Source: JBHOQS01 sp042408875 (GTDB lineage: Bacteria; Chloroflexota; UBA11872; JBHOQS01). From it: 39,444 nt of DNA. The stretch is from positions 1 to 39,444 of the forward strand of contig JBHOQS010000028.1 in the NCBI GenBank assembly GCA_042408875.1. Direction: 5' to 3'. The notes under the pieces were generated by a model. That model was not told the DNA's origin. It did no database searches and saw nothing but the letters and a program-made list of their open reading frames with translations. This document shows positions 26,201 to 34,020 of this stretch, in pieces (position 1 is the first letter of the stretch; each line of letters starts with the position of its first letter). A program made the translations under genes and the position numbers.

Positions 26201-26727
26201 TGCGCCTGCACGAGGGCATCGCCCCGCGACAGGCTGCGCTGGGGTTAAGCCTCTCGTTAGGCACGCAGGGTCTCCAGTTCATCCCCCTGGGCGAAGAAGT
26301 GCGTCGCGCCCAGAGCGTGCGTGTGCTGGTGAATCTGCTGCTAGAGAGCTACCTGGGGCTGGGGCTGATCGCGGGCGTTGCCTCGCTGGGCATCGTGGGC
26401 CTCCGCGCCGTGGTCGAGCGGCGGCAGCATATCGGCGTGCTGCGTGCGCTGGGCTACCGCCGCTGGATGGTTCAGGCCGCTTTCCTGATTGAGTTCGGCC
26501 TCATCGCTGCAGTGGGCGCCCTGATTGGCACTGGCACCGGCGTCTACCTGGCGCGTCAGGTGGTGCGCCTGCTCGGCCGCGGCCGCGCCGACTTTACGTT
26601 CATCGTGCCGTGGGACCAGATCGGGCTGATCCTGTTGCTGACCGCGGTGGCAGCGCTCCTCAGCGCGCTGCCGCCTGCCTGGCAAGCAGGTCGCGTTGCG
26701 CCGGCACAGGCGATCCGCTACGAGTAG
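23224..26727 (+). CDS. Large FtsX-family ABC permease (YbbP-like)
   Basis: A 1167-residue inner-membrane protein. Two N-terminal helices (about 13-33 and 52-70), an extracytoplasmic domain (about 75-395), then a first FtsX core (about 400-540) with SALTALFIVLGLCSIASGML, AALVGTGLGVLASHVVIAAI and YCLGLLVSLVTIGFAAW. A cluster of further helices (about 575-780) is followed by a second extracytoplasmic domain and a last FtsX core (about 1030-1160) with HIGVLRALGYRRWMVQAAFL. The duplicated core is typical of single-chain permeases of the YbbP type; E. coli YbbP is about 800 residues, so this one is much longer. It starts 13 bases after the ATPase gene. Confidence 0.93.
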   Translation: METIFGIPAERIMQALLVVTAATLGLLLSVVARQRMLLRLGLRHIPRRPGRSALIVFGLALSTTIIATAFATGDTITYTVRSLVAGGLGRADEVIIAHPGAFTRGRLAGAELSALWNGALSAVSGADFAQSEATRIQALLADEPRVQAVLPAIVEPAAVSNLTRRESTSNFAVIAVPDDDATRFGRLWRADGVEVFVSDLAPLEAYVNQAAAELLAIEPGDRLRLRVRPEPVEITVRALVANGDFGGEQPAVVLRLADFQAATKRPGKINQIMVANSGDAVNSVRHSEAVTRQLRAALADRRVAAALLRALASEGAREQLRSLTSGVLVSERLRTKLERLLAETRQPAPTDEFLYLLGDYEVAAQVLRVAGRYTPGGGARAADLLRQLSPLAVLDVKQASLDTADDAGSALTALFIVLGLCSIASGMLLIFLLFSVLAAERRTEMGMARVLGMQRHHLVSSLCLEGLAYDLAAALVGTGLGVLASHVVIAAIAGILSEFDLRVSRHVEPRSLVIAYCLGLLVSLVTIGFAAWQTSRMNLVAAVRNLPEDERPAHRSWTPRVARDQLRRGWIGGALGAAAGAVLAAIRTGMLSWPVLLVAGWWVLQQASASRQALPYALAGWLLTFGLAFLARWLLAAPLVSPRTGLLHAGGHSGRLLGRSARHRIAYTLAGAFLLAWWFVPLQQRPTVRAWPWTAGIWRFPGPVNNPDLFPLAGVSIVAGAVLIVANNYDTVLAALRALGEAAGPWRRLAPALRLGTIYPAAQPFRTGLSLAMFALVVATMVLTATLLRGVRFAYQDLNALTGGFHIRVQAADGSVQLAWLPELLPQADGFSADSIAGLGSISSASVEVIQPGAGRASWQPLGVNVIDRGFAEHTELRLTSRAAGYGSDREVWRALVEQPGLAVLSGHSVLSRADAAAEQPSYSFFLRGVYREDHSMQPQTVWLRDPRGGRAVKLTIIGVVDARSSLGPGLYLSTETLSLTGNAPPPPRAYYLRLHEGIAPRQAALGLSLSLGTQGLQFIPLGEEVRRAQSVRVLVNLLLESYLGLGLIAGVASLGIVGLRAVVERRQHIGVLRALGYRRWMVQAAFLIEFGLIAAVGALIGTGTGVYLARQVVRLLGRGRADFTFIVPWDQIGLILLLTAVAALLSALPPAWQAGRVAPAQAIRYE

Positions 26728-26790
26728 ACCGGCAAGCGTGTTCGCGCCTGTGCTCGCGTGAAAAGGCAAAGCGTACGTGCAAAGATTAAA

Positions 26791-26816
26791 TTTAAATTAA
26801 GGGATTAAATTAAGGG
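26791..26816. repeat. 13-bp AT-rich tandem duplication
   Basis: TTTAAATTAAGGG (26791-26803) is followed directly by ATTAAATTAAGGG (26804-26816), an AT-rich patch in a GC-rich genome, 65-90 bases before the nitrilase-type gene. It may be a promoter or a regulator site for that gene. Confidence 0.6.
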
Positions 26817-26880
26817 AGAGGTTACGCAGGCAAGAAGCATTTCCCACAAAGTATGCAAGGACTATGCACAGGGAGGCAGT

Positions 26881-27855
26881 ATGGCTCGCCTGGTCACGCT
26901 CAGCGCTATTCAGCCAGAATGGCCGCGCTATGATGCTGGGCTCTCACCTGCGGAGATGAAGCAGCGGAACGTCGATGACGCAGTGCGCTGGCTGGAGGAG
27001 GCCGGCCGCCGGGGCTCCGATATCGCCTGCCTGCCGGAGACGTTCACGGACAACGGTATCCCGGCGCGCCGGCTCACCCCGGCCGAAGTGGAGGCGCTAG
27101 TCGAGGACCTCTCCGGCCCGACCGTGCAGCGGCTTGCTGCTGTGGCGCGGCAGTACCGCATGCACATCGTCGCGCCGATGCACCGCCGGGACGGAGGGCT
27201 GGTGTACAACAGTGCGGTGGTGCTCGATCGAGTCGGGGAAGTCGCCGGTGTATACGACAAGGTGCATCCCACCCGCAGCGAGATGGAGGGACCGTACCGC
27301 GTCCAGCCCGGGGCGGGCTTCAACGTCATCCCGCTCGATTTCGGAGTGATCGGCATAATGATCTGTCACGACAACTCGTTCGTGGAGAGCGCCCGCTGCC
27401 TAGCGCTGAACGGGGCCGAGGTACTCTTCTGGCCGCACGTGCAATCTGGCTGGGGTGACATCGTGTGGGATATCACGCTACGCTCGCGCGCCATCGACAA
27501 CGGTGTCTGGCTGGTGTCATCGTGCTATAGCGTGCGAGGCGGCGGTGCCTGGAGGCCGGGCATGATGGTGGGCCGGAGCGGCATCGTGGGCCAGGACGGG
27601 TTCATTCTCGCCGAGATGGCGCGTGACCCGGGCGTGGCTACCTGCACCGTCGATCTGGACGACCTGCGCAAGGTTCATTCGTGGAGCCGCGAGGGCGAGT
27701 TCCCCTACCGACTGGCGTATCTCTGTGATCGCCGGCCGGAGGTCTATGCACCGATCACCCGGCCGAAGGACCTGCCGGCACCACAGCCGGCGCCCGGACT
27801 ATTTGAAGTAGGGATCACCCTGGCTCTTGATCCGCTCGGCCACTTCCTTGGCTGA
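26881..27855 (+). CDS. Carbon-nitrogen hydrolase (nitrilase superfamily amidase)
   Basis: A 324-residue cytoplasmic amidase/nitrilase-like enzyme. Catalytic triad: Glu53 in CLPETFTD, Lys127 in VYDKVHPT, Cys162 in IMICHDNSF. Other family parts: AAVARQYRMHIVAPMHRR, SAVVLDRVGEV, DITLRSRAIDNGVWLVSS. It hydrolyses a C-N bond of an amide or carbamoyl compound, but the substrate cannot be read from sequence. GGGAGG lies a few bases before the ATG. Its 3' end overlaps the convergent solute-binding gene by 57 bases. Confidence 0.92.
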   Translation: MARLVTLSAIQPEWPRYDAGLSPAEMKQRNVDDAVRWLEEAGRRGSDIACLPETFTDNGIPARRLTPAEVEALVEDLSGPTVQRLAAVARQYRMHIVAPMHRRDGGLVYNSAVVLDRVGEVAGVYDKVHPTRSEMEGPYRVQPGAGFNVIPLDFGVIGIMICHDNSFVESARCLALNGAEVLFWPHVQSGWGDIVWDITLRSRAIDNGVWLVSSCYSVRGGGAWRPGMMVGRSGIVGQDGFILAEMARDPGVATCTVDLDDLRKVHSWSREGEFPYRLAYLCDRRPEVYAPITRPKDLPAPQPAPGLFEVGITLALDPLGHFLG

Positions 27856-29209
27856 GGCCTGCCCGGACCAGAGGAGCTGGTTCAGCGTGGGCTCGATCAC
27901 CTCACGCTGCACATCGGGCCAGCGCTCGGCGACTGGATCACGCACCACGTATTCCTGGCCGTCGGCAAAGGCGCGCTTGTGCTCGGGTGGGGAAGCCGGA
28001 TCCAGATACTCGGGGCCGAGCACGACTGAGATGCGAGAGGGCGTGGTCTGCCCGACCTTCACCTCGACCAGCTGGCCCTCACGGCTAGTGATGTGGGTGA
28101 GAAACGCCCAGACCTCCTCCGGGTGTTTGGTGAGCGATGCCCCGGCCCAGCCAGTGCCGCCACCGCCCACGCCGCGGCGGGTGGCGCGCGGCCCGATCGG
28201 GAAAACACCGACGTCATAGGGCACGCCGGAGTTGGGCCGGAACCAACTATTCGCCCCCGGGTTGGTGATGAACATCGACAGGCGTCCGGCCTGCCAGTCC
28301 GTCTGCCAGTTGCCCAGGGCCTGCTCCTCGGCCGGTGTCGGCGCGACGCGGTGCTTGTAGATCAGGTCCTGGATGAACTGAAGCGCCTCGACTGCGGGAG
28401 GCTCGGTGAGCGCGAACTCGGTGGCCAGCCCGTCGGCGTTCTTCTTCACCACCGCGCCGCCGTTCGAATAAACCCATGAGGCCCACAGCCGCCAGCCGCG
28501 AGGCACGCGCATACCCCACTGCGTCACCTCCGCGCCGGTGCGGCGCGTGAGCTGCCGGGCCGTCTCCAGCAGCCGGTCGAACGTCCAGGTACGCTCCTGC
28601 CAGTCGGCTGGCGGAGGGGTCAGGCCGGCCTGGCGGAAGTGCTCGACGTTATACCACACGAGCTGCAAGCCATAATCGCGCGGCAAGGCATAGAGGCTAC
28701 CCTTCCAGCGATAGAGTTCAACGGCATCCTTGCGGAAGTCGCTCAGGTCGTACCGATCGCGCTTAACGTACTCGTCGAGGCGCAGAAGCATGTTCAGGCG
28801 CTCGACCGCTGCCACGATCGGGATGTTCTCGTTAAAGATAGCGGAAGATGTCAGGAGGCGTGCCGCTGGCGAAGCTCGCCAGGAGCTTGTTGCCGTAGTC
28901 TTGCGTGCCGGGTGAGAGTTCGACGCGCACCTGTGTTTTCTCGTAGAACGTCTGCGCCCACTCCTCCATCACCTGGCCGTAGGGGCCGCCCATATCGTTC
29001 ATGAAGAAGAGCGTCGTGCCGGGCTTGAGGCGGGTCTGCTCGGCTGGGCCCTGCCGCTCTCCCGGCCGGCTGCATGCGGTGACGTAGATCGCCGGGGCGG
29101 CGCCAGCCAGCGAGGCAAGGAACCTACGCCGCGGCACGGGCGCGCGCAGCACGCTGGGTCCTTGTACAGGGCGGTGGGAGTACTGCTGGCGTAGTGTGAT
29201 TGTGCCCAT
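27799..29209 (-). pseudogene. Sugar-type ABC solute-binding lipoprotein, interrupted by a +1 frameshift
   Basis: Two minus-strand frames together make one family-1 solute-binding protein of about 469 residues. Part 1 (29209-28832) has an RRRFLASLAGAAPAIYVTAC signal with Tat-like RR and a lipobox, then PGTTLFFMNDMGG and LLASFASGTPPDIFRYL, then TAA. Part 2 (from about 28831 to 27799) continues with NENIPIVAAVERLNML, WYNVEHFRQAGLTPPP, WTFDRLLETARQL and NPGANSWF. A single base change at the junction, or +1 ribosomal slippage at CTTTAAC, restores the frame. The start at 29209 has GGAGG 7 bases upstream. No permease genes lie beside it, so it would need partners elsewhere. It may be a true pseudogene, a sequence error or a recoded gene. 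Confidence 0.82.
28831..28840 (-). other. Candidate +1 frameshift site
   Basis: The minus strand reads TATCTTTAAC at the point where the two frames of the solute-binding gene meet. Slippage of tRNA-Leu from CTT to TTT and reading of AAC next gives an uninterrupted protein. The bacterial prfB (RF2) frameshift site reads TATCTTTGAC. The Shine-Dalgarno-like stimulator found in prfB is not present upstream here. Confidence 0.4.
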
Positions 29210-29431
29210 CTATGTGCCTCCGTCATCTGTTGTTGCTGCCCTATTATCGCTTCATGGGGCCTGCTCGTCGATATGAGACCGTGAAATCCTCAGATGCAAG
29301 GGCAGATGCCGTAGAGCGGAGCGAGCGGCAAGCCGTGCCGCGCGAGCGCGAACTACTACCAAGCTGCGCGCGGTACCGCCGGAGAGCCTTGTGATGGCAC
29401 ATGCCAGTGGCGTGTGGCCACCGGACAGTGT

Positions 29432-29460
29432 TTGAAGCCGCCTCTGTTACATGCTAACAT
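29432..29460 (+). promoter_or_regulatory. Promoter of the peptide transporter operon
   Basis: TTGAAG (29432-29437), a 17-base spacer, and TAACAT (29455-29460), 135 bases before the first small gene. The 385-base region 29210-29594 between divergent genes holds no other recognised feature. Confidence 0.55.
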
Positions 29461-29594
29461 AGCTTAAAGTTACTAGAGGCTCAGGGTTTAAGAAACGACC
29501 GGAGAAGCGACCAGAACAGAAGCGCCGCGTGACAGCCGGTGATCACCGTGTGGGGTCACAGTTTGCCGTGGCACACGCAGGGAGGTCGTAGGCA

Positions 29595-29825
29595 GTGTCC
29601 CAGCGTGCTTGGAGTTTTGGAGGCAGAAGTGCATGGCTTATTCTCATCGTCCTGACAGCATTGCTGCTGGGTTGTTCGGGCGGCCGGCGGTCATTCATCA
29701 GCTCAAGCGGGACACCTGTAGCTATTCCTACTAACGTGGCTGGCCAGTCAGATACGTCCGGTGTCTCAGCGGGCACAGCTTTGCAGCCGCCTGCTCCCAC
29801 AGCGACGCCCACACCGCGGAGCTAA
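29595..29825 (+). CDS. Small lipoprotein of unknown function
   Basis: A 76-residue protein with a clear lipoprotein signal (WLILIVLTALLLGC, lipobox Cys27) followed by a short Ser/Thr/Pro/Ala-rich tail without predicted fold. The GTG at 29595 has GGAGG 9 bases upstream. It lies 68 bases before the peptide-binding protein gene on the same strand, so it is probably the first gene of the transporter operon. No family is recognised. The mature part of ~50 residues may be a surface tether or spacer (inference). Confidence 0.65.
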   Translation: MSQRAWSFGGRSAWLILIVLTALLLGCSGGRRSFISSSGTPVAIPTNVAGQSDTSGVSAGTALQPPAPTATPTPRS

Positions 29826-29893
29826 CCCCAGCGTTGTGTCCTGTGTTCCTGTGCTCTGAGGAGTCTTGGAGACGAATCGAGGAGGGTGTTCTG

Positions 29894-31759
29894 ATGCCTA
29901 ATCGGTTAGTGGGTGTTAGTGAGCTCCGTCTGAACCGGCGCCTTGTCACGCGTGGAGGCTTGCTTGCGGGAAGCGTGACGGGGCTAAGCGGCCTTTTGGC
30001 GGCATGCGCCGGGCGGCCGCAGCAGCTGGCCGGCACGCCTGCCCCCAGCACCGGTGAACAAGCACGCCCTGCTACTACGCCGACGCCAACTGTGGCGGCT
30101 CAGGCCAGTGGGCAGCCTGAGCATGGTGCGCTGGCACCGACGCCGCGCAACCGAACACTGATCATTGACCAGGTTCTCTTCCACGTCTTTGACAGCTTTA
30201 ACCCGTTCATCCCGAATGGGCAGCAGTACCAAGCGGGTTTTCAGCAGGCGTGCAAGGAGTTCCTGTTCTATGCGAACTACGCGGCGGGCCGTATCGAGCC
30301 CTGGCTGGCAACCGGCTGGAAATATAACCCGGAGTTCACGGAACTGAGCATTACCCTGAACCCGAAAGCACGGTGGAACGATGGTACGCCTGTTACGTCG
30401 AGAGATCTGCGGTTCAGCATCGAGATGCTGAAGGGGAATCCTACCCTGCTGGGTGGCACTGACATCCGCACGTTCGTGGAAAGTGTCGCGAACCCGGACG
30501 AGCGCACGGTAGTGATTAAGCTAAATAAGCCCAATCCACGCTTTCATTACGTGTTCATCTGCGGCATCGTGGGTGGCTTCGAGATGGTGCCGGAACATAT
30601 CTGGGGAAAGCAGGATCCCACAACGTTCCGCGATAACCCGCCGGTGCGCTCTGGCCCGTACAAGCTCGACCGGGTCATCCCCGATCAGCTCATGTTCATC
30701 TGGAAGAAGGACCCCAACTACTGGAACAAGGATGTGCTCGATCCCAAGCCCGAGTACGTCGTATATCGTACCGGTCCGGTGATGGACTCGGCAGCAGAGG
30801 AGTTCAAGCGCGGTCAAACCGATCTGGCCGGGCTGGATTATCCGCATATGAAGGCTATCCAGGACAGTGGCTACAGAAACATGGTCATCGTCACCGCCTT
30901 CCGTGATCCATGCCCACGGGCCTTCTGGATCAACTGCGATCCGTCGAAAGGGATCCTGGCCGATCCGCGCATGCGCTGGGCGATGTCTTACCTGCTCGAC
31001 CGGCAGAAGATCGGGCAGACCATCTGGCTGATCCCCACCCCACCGGCGCAGTATCCGTGGGCGGATTACCGCTCGAACGCGCGCTGGGAGAACCCGCAGA
31101 TCGCTAACGAGTTCAAGCTGGAATACGACCCGCGCAAGGCCGCGCAGCTCTTAGATGAGATGGGTGCCAGGCCAGGGTCAGATGGTAAGCGGGTCTACGA
31201 CGGCAAGCCGATCAGCTTCGAGATCATGACCCCGGCGATTGTGGGCAACCCGGAGTATGTGATCGCGCAGACGGTGGCAGACGAGTTCAAGAAGCTCGGT
31301 GTCGAGGTGACAGTGCGCAGCTACCAGAGCCCGATCTGGACCCAGAAGTGGAACACCGGCGACTTCGACGTCTCGTCACATTGGCTGTGCGGCGTCTCGT
31401 TTGATCCAAATCAGTTGTTCACGCAGTTCCAGAGCTGGCGGTATGTCCCGATCGGGCAGACTGCCGTGAATGGGAACCAGGTTCGTCTGAGGGACCCCGA
31501 ACTCGATGAAGTTACACAGAAGCTGGATGTGGCCGATCCCACAGCACCTGAGACGAAGGATCTAATGGACCGGGCGCTGCGGGCGTACTACAAGACACTC
31601 CCAGCGATCCCGATCATCCAGACGACCTATCCGGCAGCGTTCAACACGACTTACTGGACGGGCTGGCCCACCAACGATAACCTCTATCACGTGCCGCTGA
31701 ACTGGTGGGGCCAGTTCCTCTTCGTGATCGGGAACCTGAAGCCGACTGGGGCGTCCTGA
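29894..31759 (+). CDS. Peptide ABC transporter substrate-binding lipoprotein (family 5)
   Basis: A 621-residue binding protein of the OppA/DppA family. The start at 29894 (MPNRLVGVSELRLNRRLVTR) has GGAGGG upstream. The signal peptide ends at lipobox LLAAC, followed by a Pro/Thr/Ala-rich linker. Family-5 signatures: FTELSITLNPKARWNDGTPV, RSGPYKLDRVIPDQL, DLAGLDYPHMKAI and a YDPRKAAQLLDEMG segment. It captures peptides or similar ligands outside the membrane for the permeases encoded downstream. A 17-bp hairpin directly follows the stop codon. Confidence 0.94.
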   Translation: MPNRLVGVSELRLNRRLVTRGGLLAGSVTGLSGLLAACAGRPQQLAGTPAPSTGEQARPATTPTPTVAAQASGQPEHGALAPTPRNRTLIIDQVLFHVFDSFNPFIPNGQQYQAGFQQACKEFLFYANYAAGRIEPWLATGWKYNPEFTELSITLNPKARWNDGTPVTSRDLRFSIEMLKGNPTLLGGTDIRTFVESVANPDERTVVIKLNKPNPRFHYVFICGIVGGFEMVPEHIWGKQDPTTFRDNPPVRSGPYKLDRVIPDQLMFIWKKDPNYWNKDVLDPKPEYVVYRTGPVMDSAAEEFKRGQTDLAGLDYPHMKAIQDSGYRNMVIVTAFRDPCPRAFWINCDPSKGILADPRMRWAMSYLLDRQKIGQTIWLIPTPPAQYPWADYRSNARWENPQIANEFKLEYDPRKAAQLLDEMGARPGSDGKRVYDGKPISFEIMTPAIVGNPEYVIAQTVADEFKKLGVEVTVRSYQSPIWTQKWNTGDFDVSSHWLCGVSFDPNQLFTQFQSWRYVPIGQTAVNGNQVRLRDPELDEVTQKLDVADPTAPETKDLMDRALRAYYKTLPAIPIIQTTYPAAFNTTYWTGWPTNDNLYHVPLNWWGQFLFVIGNLKPTGAS

Positions 31760-31763
31760 TGCT

Positions 31764-31802
31764 GCCAGGCTGGGAGTGCGCGGTACGCACTCCCAGCCTG
31801 GC
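31764..31802. terminator. 17-bp hairpin between binding-protein and permease genes
   Basis: GCCAGGCTGGGAGTGCG (31764-31780), loop CGGTA, then CGCACTCCCAGCCTGGC (31786-31802): a perfect stem starting 4 bases after the stop codon. There is no T-tract. It probably acts as a partial terminator or 3' stabiliser that lets the binding protein be made in excess of the membrane components. Confidence 0.75.
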
Positions 31803-31913
31803 CCGGCGCCGACGTCCGGTACAGCTCCGGGCCTGTTGCCCAGTGTCCTCTCCAGATGCTCTTGCGCATCCTGGTGTTTTTGCTCGCGAACCTAGCCAAG
31901 GAGACTCGATCGG

Positions 31914-33005
31914 ATGGCGCTCTCCCCTTCTAGCCACAGGCCGGCGGCCCTGGCCGCACCGCGGAAAGGTGCGCGACTCCGGCACTGGCTGGCCATGCAC
32001 CCGCTGGTGGCCTATGCCATCCGCCGCCTCGCGCTCTATGTTGTGACGCTGTGGGGCGCGATGACAGTGACTTTTCTGTTCTTCCGTATGATTCCTGGAG
32101 ACCCGATTCAGGCATTCATCACCAGCCTACAGCAAAATTATGTCTACAATGTGGAGGCGGGCCAGGAGGTTATCCAGCACTACCGGAAGCTTTTTGCGCT
32201 TGAAGGCAATCTCTTGCAGCAGTATGTAGCGTACCTGCATCGGGTCTTCATCACGCGCGATCTTGGCCCGGCGCTGCTGAACTTCCCTACACCGGCACAA
32301 GTGATCATCATGCGTGCCCTGCCCTGGACGATCGGGTTGCTGGGCCTGTCGGCGCTCATGTCATGGACGATTGGCCTGTTGTTGGGCGCGGTTGCGGGCT
32401 GGCAGCGTGACTCTCTTCTCTCTGAATGGGTCACAAACTTCGCCCTGGCCTTCTCCCATGTGCCCTACTACCTTGTGGCGATCATGCTCATTTTCATTTT
32501 TGCCTATCGCCTGGCCTGGTTCCCGCCGACCTCCGCGTACGATCCGGGCATTCAGAAGGCTTTCACGCCCGAGTTCATCTTCAGTGTGATCCGCCACGGG
32601 ACATTGCCAGCACTCTCGATTGTGTTGATTGGCGTCTGTAACTGGATGATCTCTACTCGTATGCTGCTTGTCACCACGCTGGGCGAGGATTATCTCGTGT
32701 TCGCCGACGCAAAGGGGCTGAATCTGCGCCATATCCTCACGCACTATGCACTACGTAACTGTTATCTGCCACAGGTCACGGCCTTCGGCATCTCCCTGGG
32801 GTTCACGTTCAACGGCAACGTGCTGGTCGAGCAGCTTTTCAAGTACCCTGGGCTAGGCAACCTGCTGGTGCAGGCGATCGGCATCCTCGACTACAATACG
32901 ATTCAGGGCATCGTCTCGCTGACGATCTTTGCTGTGTTAACGGCTAACTTGCTGATCGACTTGCTACTGCCTTTGCTTGACCCTCGTGTGAAATATTGGC
33001 GCTGA
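31914..33005 (+). CDS. Peptide ABC transporter permease, DppB/OppB type
   Basis: A 363-residue membrane protein. After a ~35-residue basic N-terminal extension it has the usual first helix (YAIRRLALYVVTLWGAMTVTFLFFRMIPGD, given here as its start and end residues only within this segment), then five more helices. The binding-protein-dependent transport motif is LVFADAKGLNLRHILTHYAL (EAA loop that contacts the ATPase). Other parts: PALSIVLIGVCNWMISTRML and VLVEQLFKYPGLGNLLVQAI. Forms a heterodimer with the next gene product. Confidence 0.94.
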   Translation: MALSPSSHRPAALAAPRKGARLRHWLAMHPLVAYAIRRLALYVVTLWGAMTVTFLFFRMIPGDPIQAFITSLQQNYVYNVEAGQEVIQHYRKLFALEGNLLQQYVAYLHRVFITRDLGPALLNFPTPAQVIIMRALPWTIGLLGLSALMSWTIGLLLGAVAGWQRDSLLSEWVTNFALAFSHVPYYLVAIMLIFIFAYRLAWFPPTSAYDPGIQKAFTPEFIFSVIRHGTLPALSIVLIGVCNWMISTRMLLVTTLGEDYLVFADAKGLNLRHILTHYALRNCYLPQVTAFGISLGFTFNGNVLVEQLFKYPGLGNLLVQAIGILDYNTIQGIVSLTIFAVLTANLLIDLLLPLLDPRVKYWR

Positions 33006-33024
33006 GCCTGGGAGACCGGAGCAG

Positions 33025-33903
33025 ATGCTTCGAGGGGTTGGCGCGTTATTCCGGCTCATGCGAGCGAGCGGAAAGTTTCAGGTCGGCTTCGCCATCGTGG
33101 CATTTTACGTGGTGGTCGCGTCGCTACAGGGGGTTTTGCTGCCGCTGATCGGCGGTGGAGAGGACCCGCTCACGATCGGACGCTATGAGCCGTGGCTGGT
33201 GCCCAGCGTGGAGCACTGGCTGGGCACGGAGCGCTACGGCCGCGATGTGCTGGCCATGACGATTAAGGCGCTGGGTGTCTCACTGCTGATCGGTGCCTAC
33301 GCTGGCTTGCTCTCCACCATTATCGGCGTCATAGTAGCGTTCGTGGCCGGCTACAAGGGCGGGGTCATCGACGGCCTGCTGGCGACAACAACCGATATGT
33401 TTCTGGTGGTGCCGAGCTTTCCACTGCTGCTGACGCTTTCGGCGTATGTACGCAACGTGAGCCTCTTTCAGGTTGGCCTGATGCTGGCTATTTTTAGCTG
33501 GCCCTTCGCCGCGCGTACCATTCGGGCGCAGGTGCTGAGCTTGCGCAGCCGGCCGTATGTCGAACTGGCGCGGGTTACGAACTTGAGCGACTTCGAGATT
33601 ATCTTCCAGGAGCTGGTGCCGAACCTGCTGCCGTACATCGGCGTTGGGTTTGCCAACGCTGCGCTCGGTGCGATCTTCGCCCTGGTAGGTCTGGAGGTAA
33701 TCGGATTGGGGCCAGCGAACGTGATTGACCTCGGCCTGATGATCAACTGGGCGATCGGCTGGGGCGCGTTGAGCCTGGGTGCATGGCCCATCTTTGTGGC
33801 GCCAGTGGTCGTACTGGCGTCCCTCTTTAGCGCGGTGAATTTGATGAATATTGGCTTGGAAGAGATTTACAACCCGCGTCTGCGGGGCACAGCAGGGGCA
33901 TAG
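33025..33903 (+). CDS. Peptide ABC transporter permease, DppC/OppC type
   Basis: A 292-residue partner permease. Recognisable parts: HWLGTERYGRDVLAMTIKAL (typical of DppC/OppC, usually GTDxxGRD), SLLIGAYAGLLSTIIGVIVA, and the EAA loop SRPYVELARVTNLSDFEIIF followed by LVPNLLPYIGVGFANAALGA. It begins 19 bases after the first permease gene, with GGAG upstream. Confidence 0.94.
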   Translation: MLRGVGALFRLMRASGKFQVGFAIVAFYVVVASLQGVLLPLIGGGEDPLTIGRYEPWLVPSVEHWLGTERYGRDVLAMTIKALGVSLLIGAYAGLLSTIIGVIVAFVAGYKGGVIDGLLATTTDMFLVVPSFPLLLTLSAYVRNVSLFQVGLMLAIFSWPFAARTIRAQVLSLRSRPYVELARVTNLSDFEIIFQELVPNLLPYIGVGFANAALGAIFALVGLEVIGLGPANVIDLGLMINWAIGWGALSLGAWPIFVAPVVVLASLFSAVNLMNIGLEEIYNPRLRGTAGA

Positions 33904-34020
33904 ATCGTGTTGGCGAGGGTGTTTGCGAGAGCCGCCGGACCTGACCCGAGTGATGCGCGCCGCCTAGCGAAGGCCTCTGCCGGCGGCCTGTCTGGGCAGG
34001 ATAGGAGCCCACGGGGCGAG

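Noticed and set aside
33907..34020. Extra N-terminal ~38 codons of the DppD-type ATPase from GTG 33907
   Set aside because: Not excluded, but the added residues are not conserved in the family; 34021 or 34054 fit better.
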